DNA from: Pseudomonadota bacterium
Lineage (GTDB): Bacteria > Pseudomonadota > Gammaproteobacteria > Pseudomonadales > Pseudohongiellaceae
Direction of reading: 5' to 3'
Assembly (NCBI GenBank): GCA_022563075.1
Contig: JADFOC010000054.1
Span: 1-9,888, forward strand
DNA: 9,888 bases
Shown here: positions 1 to 7,165 of the stretch, piece by piece
Layout: each line of letters starts with the position of its first letter
Numbering within the stretch: position 1 is the stretch's first letter
Notes under the pieces: model-generated
What the model was told of the DNA's origin: nothing
Seen by the model: only the letters and a program-made list of their open reading frames with translations
Database searches by the model: none
Translations under genes and position numbers: made by a program

Positions 1-30
1 CGTTGAGCGAAAGCGGAAAAGCCAAAAATG

Positions 31-35
31 AGGAG
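31..35 (+). promoter_or_regulatory. Ribosome binding site of the chimeric first gene
   Basis: AGGAG lies eight bases before the ATG at 44. It matters because it belongs, with the start codon, to the amidohydrolase-like 5' piece and not to the iron-sulphur oxidoreductase that makes up the rest of the frame. Confidence 0.6.
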
Positions 36-43
36 CGCGCGCG

Positions 44-1315
44 ATGAAAGACTACGACGTCATTATAAAGGGAGGGCTGGTCTTCGACGGCCGGGGCGGC
101 CACGGCCGCAAAGCCAATGTCGGCACCATGTGCCCATCTTATCGGGTAACCAATGATGAGCAGCACCTCACCCGAGGGCGTGCTAATTCCTTGCGCTTAG
201 CCATCACCGGCCAGCTTGGTAAGGATGCTTTTACCTCCGAGGAAATGTATCAAACCATGGCGTTATGCGTCAGCTGTAAGGGTTGCAAGCGTGAATGCCC
301 TACTGGCGTGGATATGGCAAAAATGAAAATAGAATTTTTATACCATTATCATCGACAACATGGACTGTCTGTCCGCGACCGGCTGATAGCCTATCTGCCT
401 CGTTACGCACCGAAACTCAAACACTTCAGTTTCTTGCTTAACCTGCGTGATCAGATCCCGGGTGTAGCCAAGTTAAGTGAAATCCTGCTTGGTTTCAGTA
501 GTCGCAGACGCCTGCCACGCTGGCGTCGTGATCACTTTAAACCGTTTATAGAAGAGGCATTGATTGATGCGGGGGCACAAGAAGTGGTGTTACTGGTTGA
601 TACCTTTAACCGCTGTTTCGAGTCAGAGAATGCCAATGCCGCATTGGCTGTACTCACGGCGGCGGGCTATCACGTGATCTGCCCTACACCGGCTGATTTC
701 GGGCGACCACTGTGCTGTGGCCGAACTTTTTTCAGTGCAGGATTATTGGACGAGGCAAAGGTAGAAGCGCAACGCATGATCGAATCGTTAAAACCCTATG
801 TGGAGAGAGGAGTAGCCATCGTTGGACTGGAACCTTCGTGCCTCTTAAGCTTGCGCGATGAATACATTTCCTTGTTACCAGGGCCTGAATCCAGTGCGCT
901 TGCCGGGTGTGCTTTTCTATTAGAGGAGTTTTTGGCGCGCGAACATAAGGCAGGGCGGCTGCGACTATCACTCAAACCGATCGCAGCCAAGCAGGCATTA
1001 CTGCATGGCCACTGTCATCAGAAAGCCTTTGCTGCGATGTCAGCAATCGAACAAGTCTTGTCGTTAATCCCGGAACTCGAGGTGCAAACCATCGATTCAA
1101 GTTGTTGCGGCATGGCGGGCTCTTTTGGTTATGAAGCAGAACACTATGAGATATCCATGCGGATGGGAGAGCTCAGTCTATTTCCTGCGGTGCGCGAGGC
1201 CGACAGCGAAACCTTGATTGTGGCCGACGGCACCAGCTGTCGTAGTCAGATTCAGCATGGCACTGGACGCGAAGCCATTCACGTAGCCCGAGTTCTGCAA
1301 ATGGCCTTGGCGTGA
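44..1315 (+). CDS. C-terminal Fe-S/CCG half of an FAD-linked D-2-hydroxyacid oxidoreductase, with a foreign N-terminus
   Basis: 423 residues. From about residue 26 onward the protein matches the C-terminal part of large (about 950-1000 residue) fusions of an FAD-binding oxidase with a GlcF/GlpC-like iron-sulphur subunit, which oxidise glycolate, D-lactate or similar D-2-hydroxyacids and pass electrons to the respiratory chain. Seen directly: a MCPSYRVT segment with Cys30; a complete 4Fe-4S motif with Cys75, Cys78, Cys81 and Cys85-Pro; a first CCG domain (Cys224-Cys225-Gly, Cys266); and a second (HGHCHQK with Cys324, Cys354-Cys355-Gly, Cys399). Residues 1 to about 20 (DVIIKGGLVFDGRGG) instead look like the first beta strands of a D-aminoacylase or related amidohydrolase. 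The whole FAD half and the earlier cysteines of the first cluster are absent. The ATG at 44 has an AGGAG eight bases upstream, so it may be translated, but a working flavoenzyme cannot result. Family of the C-terminal part: confident. Exact substrate: not determinable. Confidence 0.8.
   Translation: MKDYDVIIKGGLVFDGRGGHGRKANVGTMCPSYRVTNDEQHLTRGRANSLRLAITGQLGKDAFTSEEMYQTMALCVSCKGCKRECPTGVDMAKMKIEFLYHYHRQHGLSVRDRLIAYLPRYAPKLKHFSFLLNLRDQIPGVAKLSEILLGFSSRRRLPRWRRDHFKPFIEEALIDAGAQEVVLLVDTFNRCFESENANAALAVLTAAGYHVICPTPADFGRPLCCGRTFFSAGLLDEAKVEAQRMIESLKPYVERGVAIVGLEPSCLLSLRDEYISLLPGPESSALAGCAFLLEEFLAREHKAGRLRLSLKPIAAKQALLHGHCHQKAFAAMSAIEQVLSLIPELEVQTIDSSCCGMAGSFGYEAEHYEISMRMGELSLFPAVREADSETLIVADGTSCRSQIQHGTGREAIHVARVLQMALA
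104..127 (+). other. Probable fusion junction between amidohydrolase-like and Fe-S oxidoreductase sequence
   Basis: The reading frame changes family here without a frameshift. Codons before about 104 read as a D-aminoacylase N-terminus. Codons after about 122 (GTMCPSYR) read as the inside of the first cluster motif of FAD/Fe-S fusion oxidases, where a CxxxGxCRK block is normally expected just upstream. The residues GRKANVG fit either family, so the join may sit in a short stretch of similarity. By my count the 50 bases 61-110 are about 68% G+C, against about 52-58% in the next 100 bases. Whether this is biological or an assembly artefact cannot be decided from the sequence. Confidence 0.6.
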
Positions 1316-1339
1316 TCAACGCTCACCCGGTTTAGATAA

Positions 1340-1354
1340 GGTGATTCGATCACC
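1340..1354. repeat. Short perfect inverted repeat between the Fe-S gene and the GST gene
   Basis: GGTGAT-TCG-ATCACC: six-base arms around a three-base loop, 25 bases after the stop of the upstream gene. No T-run follows, so it is not a standard intrinsic terminator. It could be a small operator or chance. The rest of the 119-base gap (1316-1434) shows nothing clear apart from the ribosome binding site of the next gene. Confidence 0.3.
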
Positions 1355-1434
1355 GAAATGTCCTGCAGATGCGCGACTTATGCCATTGCGCCGGCTAGAC
1401 AGCGGCCACGATAATCAGAAGAGGACTGCAAGTC

Positions 1435-2082
1435 ATGCATAAATTGTATGGATTCAGAGTCAGCAATTATTTCAACATGGTGAAATTTGCGCTGCTTGAG
1501 AAAGGCCTGGAATTCGATGAAGTCGACACCATGCCGAATCAGGAGGAGGCCTTCAAGGCTAAGAGCCCGATGGGCAAGGTACCCTGTCTCGAAACCGACC
1601 AGGGCTTTTTGTCAGAAACCAGCGTCATTCTGGATTGTCTCGAGGCATGCCATCCCAATCCGGCCTTAATGCCGCCCGATCCGTTCACCGCCGCCAAGGT
1701 GCGCGAAGTCATGAAGGTACTCGAACTGTACATTGAACTGCAGGTGCGGCGTCATTACCCCGAAATTTTCTTTGGCGAAGAACGCAGTGAGACGGCCGTG
1801 GTGGCAGCCAAACCAGTGCTTGAAAAGGGCATTGCGGCACTCAAGCGCATGGCCAGTTTTGATCCTTTTATCTGCGGCGAGTTCAGTAATGCGGACATCA
1901 TGGCCGCGTATACTTTCGTTTACGCCGCTCCGGTGTGCCAGGCGGTTTACGACTGGGATATCATCGCCGCTGTCCCCGGGCTACAGGCAGCGATGGATGC
2001 CACCAACGCCCGCACCGCCGGAGCCAAGGTCGCGGCCGATCACCAGGCAGCACTCGAAGCCTTGCGGCAGGCCCGGGGATAA
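1435..2082 (+). CDS. Glutathione S-transferase family protein
   Basis: 215 residues, the usual length for a cytosolic GST. The N-terminal thioredoxin-fold domain (about 1-78) starts with LYGFRVSNYFNMVKFAL, has the cis-proline loop SPMGKVP with Pro50, and the glutathione-binding SET segment at 60-62 before the helix ending in LDCLE. The all-helical C-terminal domain (about 85-210) carries the N-capping box GEFSNAD, with Ser151 and Asp154. The candidate catalytic residue near the first helix is Ser10 or Tyr12; there is no clear beta-class cysteine at that place. The ATG at 1435 has a GAGG ten bases upstream. GSTs conjugate glutathione to electrophiles or act as isomerases or peroxidases in the cytoplasm. 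The substrate cannot be told here. It lies 119 bases after the Fe-S gene on the same strand and converges with the permease gene, so the neighbourhood gives no firm role. Confidence 0.88.
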   Translation: MHKLYGFRVSNYFNMVKFALLEKGLEFDEVDTMPNQEEAFKAKSPMGKVPCLETDQGFLSETSVILDCLEACHPNPALMPPDPFTAAKVREVMKVLELYIELQVRRHYPEIFFGEERSETAVVAAKPVLEKGIAALKRMASFDPFICGEFSNADIMAAYTFVYAAPVCQAVYDWDIIAAVPGLQAAMDATNARTAGAKVAADHQAALEALRQARG

Positions 2083-2098
2083 TTTTCGCCGGTCCTGG

Positions 2099-2124
2099 GT
2101 TGCCCGTGGCGGAAACCGGGCAAC
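2099..2124. terminator. GC-rich stem-loop between convergent genes, possible weak terminator
   Basis: GTTGCCC at 2099-2105 pairs perfectly with GGGCAAC at 2118-2124, plus a G-C pair inside, around a loop of about ten bases. It sits 16 bases after the GST stop, in the 170-base space where the GST and permease genes converge. Neither strand has a T-run after the stem, so intrinsic termination is unproven; it might end both transcripts weakly or protect 3' ends. Nothing else clear is seen in 2083-2252. Confidence 0.35.
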
Positions 2125-2252
2125 TGGAAGGAAAACAGAAAAGGAGTCGGATTTACTATTCAGCGGCAGCACAGGTCGAAAGTCTAATCGATAAATCCGG
2201 CTGCTTGCCTGCACATGATTCCGGCGGCTGGTTAAAAGTTGCCTGTTGCCGA

Positions 2253-3617
2253 TCAAATCAATCCCATCGTCCACATCAAACACACCACGGCGAAGGAAAC
2301 CACACCCCCAACGAAGGTGGCGCCACCATAGGCAAACACGGCATCGGGCACACTCAGGCGTGACAGTGATGTGCATACCCAGAAGTAACTGCTATTCACG
2401 TATTTGATTATGACTGAACCGCTGGCCCCGGCCAGCATGGCGGCCTCGGGGGACAGGTTCAGACCTCCCAGCATCGGTGCGACCAGGGACGCCGCGGTAA
2501 TGACACCGACAGTGGTAGAGCCGGTGATCATGTTGCCGATGATGCCGATGACGAAGGGTAACAAAATGGTGGGCAAGCCATAGTCGGCGAATGCCATCGC
2601 TATAAAATCCACCGCCGGCGTGCCGCGTAATATGGCGCTCAGGGATCCGCCCAATCCGGTTACCACCAGGATCATGGCTGAAGTTTTTAATGCCGCCTGC
2701 ACCCACTCATCCTTCGCCTTCTCTTTGTCATCCTCGTTTTTGATATTTCGGTAGGCAAGCCATACGCCAATAGACAATGCCACCACCGGCCAACCGAGGT
2801 AGAGGAACACAGTTCTCAAGACGTGACCTTCTTCGAAATACAGGGAGACCACACTCTGCGTGGCAATCAGTACGATCGGGATGACGATCGGGGTGTAAGA
2901 GCTCAAGGTGCTGGGCAATTGTTCTGGACCTTGTTGCTCAAAGCTGGAGCCAACAAACTCATCGGCGGCCATGGTTTTAATCCGCGGACCTGCCACATAG
3001 ATACCCCAGAGCCAGCAAGCGAGTGAGCCAAAAAAACAGGCGATACCGCCAAATATGATGGTCTTGCCAATGTCGGCACCTAACAATGCCGCTGCCGCTA
3101 AGGGTCCTGGGGTAGGTGGCACGATGGCGTGAGTCAATTGCAGGGCACCAACCAGCCCGGTAGACATCACCGCAATACCGACACCCATGGTCTTGGCAGC
3201 AGAATGCACCAGTGGATTGAGAATCACATAGGCGACATCTGAAAAGATGGCAATACCGATAATGAAACCAGTCAGGGTGAGTGCCAGTGGCATGCGCTTG
3301 GAGCCCACCAGGTTTACCATGGATTTGGTAATGACCTGGATCCCACCGGTGTGTTTTAGTGCTTCGGCGATAATTGAACCAAGGACTATCACCACACCAA
3401 TGGAGCCTAAGGTATCACCGAAGCCTTGTTCAAAGGCATCGATAAAATTGTTCTGTTGCACTCCAGGCAGGATCCCGAATAACATAATTGGGATGAGGAG
3501 GGCAAAAAACACATGCCATTTCCATTTTGCTATCAGAAACAGCAAGAGGAAAATAACCACAGCAAAACCGATTAGTGAAACCGCCGCACTGGTAGTAACA
3601 GCTGTAGATGGGTCCAT
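2253..3617 (-). CDS. GntP-family permease (gluconate/hydroxyacid:H+ symporter type)
   Basis: 454 residues, normal for the GntP family, with hydrophobic segments along its length, the first at about 12-30. Inner-membrane secondary transporter; known members import gluconate, D-serine, fructuronate or related small acids. Visible family blocks are HAIVPPTPGPLAAA at 163-176, FSDVAYVILNPLV at 125-137, the glycine/threonine-rich NMITGSTTVGVITAASLVAP region at 362-381 and KYVNSSYFW at 405-413. The last differs from the HVNDSGFW-type block that I recall for gluconate and D-serine carriers, so the substrate may differ. The start at 3617 is supported by GGAG five bases before the ATG. It lies 48 bases downstream of the aminotransferase gene on the same strand with no terminator between, so co-transcription is likely. 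It is probably the uptake step for whatever the upstream enzymes handle. Confidence 0.92.
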   Translation of the reverse strand: MDPSTAVTTSAAVSLIGFAVVIFLLLFLIAKWKWHVFFALLIPIMLFGILPGVQQNNFIDAFEQGFGDTLGSIGVVIVLGSIIAEALKHTGGIQVITKSMVNLVGSKRMPLALTLTGFIIGIAIFSDVAYVILNPLVHSAAKTMGVGIAVMSTGLVGALQLTHAIVPPTPGPLAAAALLGADIGKTIIFGGIACFFGSLACWLWGIYVAGPRIKTMAADEFVGSSFEQQGPEQLPSTLSSYTPIVIPIVLIATQSVVSLYFEEGHVLRTVFLYLGWPVVALSIGVWLAYRNIKNEDDKEKAKDEWVQAALKTSAMILVVTGLGGSLSAILRGTPAVDFIAMAFADYGLPTILLPFVIGIIGNMITGSTTVGVITAASLVAPMLGGLNLSPEAAMLAGASGSVIIKYVNSSYFWVCTSLSRLSVPDAVFAYGGATFVGGVVSFAVVCLMWTMGLI

Positions 3618-3665
3618 GGAAACTCCGTTTTGTTTTTTTCGAAGGTGTTGTTACCGGGGAGCCAA

Positions 3666-4844
3666 TTAACTCGAGGCCAGGTAACTTAAAGCCGCATCGA
3701 CGCCACCTTTGCGGTGTGGAATGTTGGCCAGACTGAGCCCCATCTCCACACCACTGAGGGTACCCGCCAGCATCAGGTCATTAAGATCACCGATATGACC
3801 AATACGAAAAATCTTGCCCTGCAATTTACCTAAACCAGTACCCAGTGACATATTGAATCGTTCGAGAATTATCTGGCGAAGATTATCGGCGTCCTGCCCT
3901 GCAGGCACTAACACCGCCGTGGTGGAATTAGAGTATTCATCAGGATTCAGACAAATATTTTCCAATCCCCACGCTGCCACTGCCAGGCGGGTAGCCTGGG
4001 CCAGGCGAGCATGACGTGCTATCACCTGGTCCATGCCCTCGGCGTGCAACAGCGACAATGCTTGGTCCAATCCAACTAATAAATTAGTGCCGGGAGTGTA
4101 GGGAAAGTAACCGCGTTTGTTGTGCTCCAGCATCGTGTCCCAGTCCCAATACGAATGCTGGAAGGTGGAAGACTTGGCGTGTGCCAAGGCTTTTGCGCTG
4201 ACCGCGTTAAAACACAGGCCCGGTGGCAGCATCAGCCCTTTCTGTGAGGCACTGATGCTCACATCCACGCCCCAGTCATCATGCCGAAACTCCGAACACG
4301 CCAACGAAGAAACCGCATCAACCAAAAACAAGGCCGGGTGTCCTGCGGCATTGATGGCATCCCGGATAGCTTTGATGTTGCTGGTGGTGCCGGTAGAGGT
4401 TTCGGTATGCACGGCCAGCACGGCTTTGATCGTGGCGTCTTTGTCTGCGGCTAAACGCTCTGCAACCACAGCTGCGTCGATGCCGTGGCGCCAATCTCCT
4501 GGCACCCACAACAGTTCCAGGCCGAGTTTCTCGGCGAGTATTTTCCAAAGAGTCGAGAAATGGCCAGTTTCAAAGGCCAGTACTTTGTCTCCGGGCGAGA
4601 GAGTATTCAGTAATGCGGATTCCCAGCCGCCGGTACCGGAAGCGGGATAAATAAAAATTGAAGATGTGGTGTTAAATACTGCAGCCAGTTTCTCCAATAT
4701 CCGGAAGGTCAGTGCTGGAAATTCAGGCCCCCGATGATCGATGGTGGCTTGCGCCATGGCCAGTAAAACACTCTCTGGAACATTGGAAGGACCCGGAATT
4801 TGCAGGAAATGTCTGCCAGCTTGAAAGGATTTGGACTTGGTCAT
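3666..4844 (-). CDS. Serine-glyoxylate type aminotransferase (PLP, class V)
   Basis: 392 residues, full length for the alanine/serine/aspartate-glyoxylate aminotransferase group (fold type I, class V). These cytoplasmic enzymes move the amino group of serine (or alanine or aspartate) to glyoxylate, giving glycine and hydroxypyruvate (or pyruvate or oxaloacetate). Seen: the IPGPSNVPESVLLAM start block at 16-30 and IDHRGPEF at 35-42; the PLP phosphate-binding segment ASGTGGWESA at 68-77; the PLP-ring aspartate in FLVDAVSS (Asp176); the Schiff-base lysine in SQKGLMLPPG (Lys202); FPYTPGTNLL at 247-256; and the substrate-carboxylate arginine in KIFRIGH (Arg347). The wording is closest to what I recall for serine-glyoxylate aminotransferases (SgaA-like), although BhcA-type aspartate-glyoxylate enzymes share many blocks. 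No strong ribosome binding site precedes the ATG. It sits 50 bases after the acylase and 48 before the permease, fitting one operon. Confidence 0.92.
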   Translation of the reverse strand: MTKSKSFQAGRHFLQIPGPSNVPESVLLAMAQATIDHRGPEFPALTFRILEKLAAVFNTTSSIFIYPASGTGGWESALLNTLSPGDKVLAFETGHFSTLWKILAEKLGLELLWVPGDWRHGIDAAVVAERLAADKDATIKAVLAVHTETSTGTTSNIKAIRDAINAAGHPALFLVDAVSSLACSEFRHDDWGVDVSISASQKGLMLPPGLCFNAVSAKALAHAKSSTFQHSYWDWDTMLEHNKRGYFPYTPGTNLLVGLDQALSLLHAEGMDQVIARHARLAQATRLAVAAWGLENICLNPDEYSNSTTAVLVPAGQDADNLRQIILERFNMSLGTGLGKLQGKIFRIGHIGDLNDLMLAGTLSGVEMGLSLANIPHRKGGVDAALSYLASS

Positions 4845-4894
4845 TATTGTTGTGTTATTAGTCAGTTTACGTAACGGCTAAATTACGCCGCTTC

Positions 4895-7138
4895 CTAGGA
4901 GCCGGGATTATATTCGCGTTCCAGATTTGCGGCGATGTCCTCGCGATAAAACAAGACATCACGAAACTCACCGCTGGCGTACATCAGTGCCTGGTCATCG
5001 AAATGTGGTGAATCGACATCGCTACTCAGACCACCCACGGTGATGGCCTTCGCGGTTAAACGATCGCCGAATTCCACTACAGCGACGAAGCTGTTGCCGC
5101 TGGTGCCATACATGCGTTTGGTGCCTGGGTAGGTGCGAGCGCCAAAAGATGCCAGCGAGCCCCAGCGACTCGATGCGAACGCAACCGGAATACTCGGTGC
5201 ATCATCATCGAAGTCCTGCACCAGATCCCCATTCAATCGCTGATAGCGGTTGATTTCTCCCCACGGCACCTGCCAGCTACCGAAGTCCGCTTCAAGTTTC
5301 TCCGCGGCTTCGCGAAGTGCACTGAGTTTTTGGCTAACGCTGGCACGATTCGCCATGTAATCGTAGATGTTAATTTCTTGCGCGCTGGCCTCTGCTCGCA
5401 CACTGTCCATGAGTCTTTGTCCCCAATAGATCGCCAATGAAGTTGCCGTTGAATCCATGGAATACTTGTTATCCCATCCACGTAATAGATCGATGTACTC
5501 TAGAGTTTTAGAGTTTATCGAAACCGGCAATTCAGCCTGGCTAGCTACCGCGGTGATTATCACTAGAGGGGGGATCAAATCTTCAAAGGCAGTCAGGGTA
5601 GGTTCATAGGCAGCCTCGATCAGAGAATCGATGGTGAAGTCGGTCTTGTTTTCCAGCACACGTACCGCGTGCACGCCGCGGGGATTTTCCGAGTTATTAG
5701 CCATATAGGGCGGATAGTCTTCTGCCTTCGGGCTGTATTCAGCGGCGGCGGAGAAAGGCCAGTTGTTGGTATTCTGAATCCAGCCGTTGGCAGGATTGAG
5801 CAGCGTAATGATCTCGTCGACGGTGTGTAATCCCTGCCATTCGGTAGCAGGATTGCTGCAATCCAGGGGTTGATTCCAATCGAAGTTGAGGTCTCGCCTG
5901 GGTATGAAGTTGCCATGATAGTAGGCGATATTGCCATCGGAATCGGCATATACTGTGTTATTGGAAGAGTTCGTCAATAATTCCATGCTTGCATGAAACT
6001 CTGCATGATTGCGTGCCTTGGTTCGGGTAAAGGATTGGATTAAAGCCTTACTCGGTTCCTGCATCAATTTGATGCTCACCCATTTGCCGTCTTGTTCACG
6101 AATTATCGGCCCATGATGGCTATGATAGGCGGTGATCTGTCTACTGGACATGCCGTCGCCTTCTTTGTAGGTGAGCGTTAATTCTGTCTCTATTAGTTTT
6201 CTTTCCTCATTTCCATAGAGATAGTAGTAACCATCGTCTCGCTGCACCACGGTCTCCAGGTATTCATCGATGGCATCGGCACGGCTGGAAGTGTGCATCC
6301 AGCCGCTGTGCTCATTAAAGCCCTGATAAACAAAAAATTGGCCCCAGGTTACTGCCCCGTAAGCATTCAGTCCCTCCTCACTTACCATGTGCAATTCTGA
6401 GCGGAAGAAAAACGAGGTATGGGGATTGATGAGTAATAGCGCATTACCGCTGGCACTGTTGGCTGGTGCAATAGCGAAGCCATTCGATCCGCGCGGGGCA
6501 TTATCGGCAGGCACTTCGGCTTGGGCCAGGCTATTGGAATCACCGTAGAAGTCCTGCAGCAGTCGCAGATTCACGCGTTCTATATCACCACCGATACTGC
6601 CCTCACTGAAGGTTAACGCCATCCAGGGTTCGAAGTGCTCTATGACGCGAGGTGTTACTTCGGGGTGGGTGTGCAAGTAGTAATTTAAGCCATCGGCGAA
6701 TGCGACCATGAGGGCCTGCAGCCAGGCAGGGCTCAATTCATACTGTGCCTGCATGTCCAATGGATCGATGAATAACTTCATGCGCAGATCTCTGAACAAT
6801 TCTGTGATTCCCTCGGCCTCTGCCAGGCGACCCATGGCATTGATATAGTTAGTTTCGATTCGGTTAAAATCATCTTCGGCCTGGGCATAGAGCGTGCCGA
6901 ACACCGTATCGGCATCGCTCTTGCCGTAGATATGGGCAATTCCCCATTTGTCTCTGCTTATGCTGACGTTGGCGGCTTGCTGTTGCCAACGTGCTAACTC
7001 CAATGGATCAACTCCCGATGTGGTTTCGCCGGGTAGCGAAATTGAAGTTGTGGGTTCATTTTCTGGAGAACATCCGGCAATCAGTAGAGCCAGCACCAGG
7101 GTGAAGGTTCGAGTGCCGTAGAGGTGCAGTTGTTGCAT
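4895..7138 (-). CDS. Penicillin acylase family N-terminal-nucleophile hydrolase, predicted lipoprotein
   Basis: 747 residues, typical of the precursors of penicillin, cephalosporin and acyl-homoserine-lactone acylases, which cleave an amide bond between an acyl chain and an amine. A hydrophobic signal at about 11-22 ends in a lipobox (Ile-Ala-Gly-Cys23), so the protein should be lipidated and sit at the periplasmic side of a membrane. The alpha-chain region has DKWGIAHIYGKSDADTVFGTLYAQAEDDF-type text at 63-91. The beta chain should begin at Ser218 of PRGSNGFA, the catalytic nucleophile freed by self-cleavage after Gly217; NPHTSF follows at 238-243. The oxyanion asparagine is probably Asn394 in NNTVYAD. 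The substrate is not readable: beta-lactams, N-acyl amino acids and quorum signals are all possible for the family. A GGCGGA about seven bases before the ATG may be the ribosome binding site. It starts 27 bases after the amidohydrolase stop, so the two are very likely co-transcribed. Confidence 0.9.
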   Translation of the reverse strand: MQQLHLYGTRTFTLVLALLIAGCSPENEPTTSISLPGETTSGVDPLELARWQQQAANVSISRDKWGIAHIYGKSDADTVFGTLYAQAEDDFNRIETNYINAMGRLAEAEGITELFRDLRMKLFIDPLDMQAQYELSPAWLQALMVAFADGLNYYLHTHPEVTPRVIEHFEPWMALTFSEGSIGGDIERVNLRLLQDFYGDSNSLAQAEVPADNAPRGSNGFAIAPANSASGNALLLINPHTSFFFRSELHMVSEEGLNAYGAVTWGQFFVYQGFNEHSGWMHTSSRADAIDEYLETVVQRDDGYYYLYGNEERKLIETELTLTYKEGDGMSSRQITAYHSHHGPIIREQDGKWVSIKLMQEPSKALIQSFTRTKARNHAEFHASMELLTNSSNNTVYADSDGNIAYYHGNFIPRRDLNFDWNQPLDCSNPATEWQGLHTVDEIITLLNPANGWIQNTNNWPFSAAAEYSPKAEDYPPYMANNSENPRGVHAVRVLENKTDFTIDSLIEAAYEPTLTAFEDLIPPLVIITAVASQAELPVSINSKTLEYIDLLRGWDNKYSMDSTATSLAIYWGQRLMDSVRAEASAQEINIYDYMANRASVSQKLSALREAAEKLEADFGSWQVPWGEINRYQRLNGDLVQDFDDDAPSIPVAFASSRWGSLASFGARTYPGTKRMYGTSGNSFVAVVEFGDRLTAKAITVGGLSSDVDSPHFDDQALMYASGEFRDVLFYREDIAANLEREYNPGS

Positions 7139-7165
7139 GGTGATTTCCGCCGTTAGCTTGCCGAG

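Noticed and set aside
2..47. Possible tails of an upstream gene: a frame ending TGA at 29-31 and another ending TGA at 45-47 that overlaps the ATG at 44 (ATGA).
   Set aside because: Only 9 to 14 codons are visible, they resemble no family, and the two frames conflict. The ATGA overlap is suggestive but not enough to call a gene.
44..1315. Calling the first gene a D-aminoacylase from its N-terminus.
   Set aside because: Only about 20 residues fit that family. No HxH metal motif or barrel follows, and the rest is clearly Fe-S/CCG sequence.
1386..1415. TTGCGC, 18 bases, GATAAT as a promoter for the GST gene.
   Set aside because: The -35 matches only three of six positions, and a start near 1422 would cut off the ribosome binding site at 1421-1424.
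1733..2376. Long alternative frames across the GST gene and the convergent gap (for example + 1733-2194, + 1935-2363, - 1981-2376).
   Set aside because: Their translations are rich in Arg, Pro, Ser and Cys, show no family motifs and overlap two clear genes; they are shadow frames.
4117..4650. A 177-codon + strand frame opposite the aminotransferase.
   Set aside because: No recognisable motif, and it lies fully antisense to a gene with an intact PLP site.
4867..4874. TTACGTAA palindrome between the acylase and aminotransferase genes, considered as an operator.
   Set aside because: Only eight bases with no second copy or known site; expected by chance.
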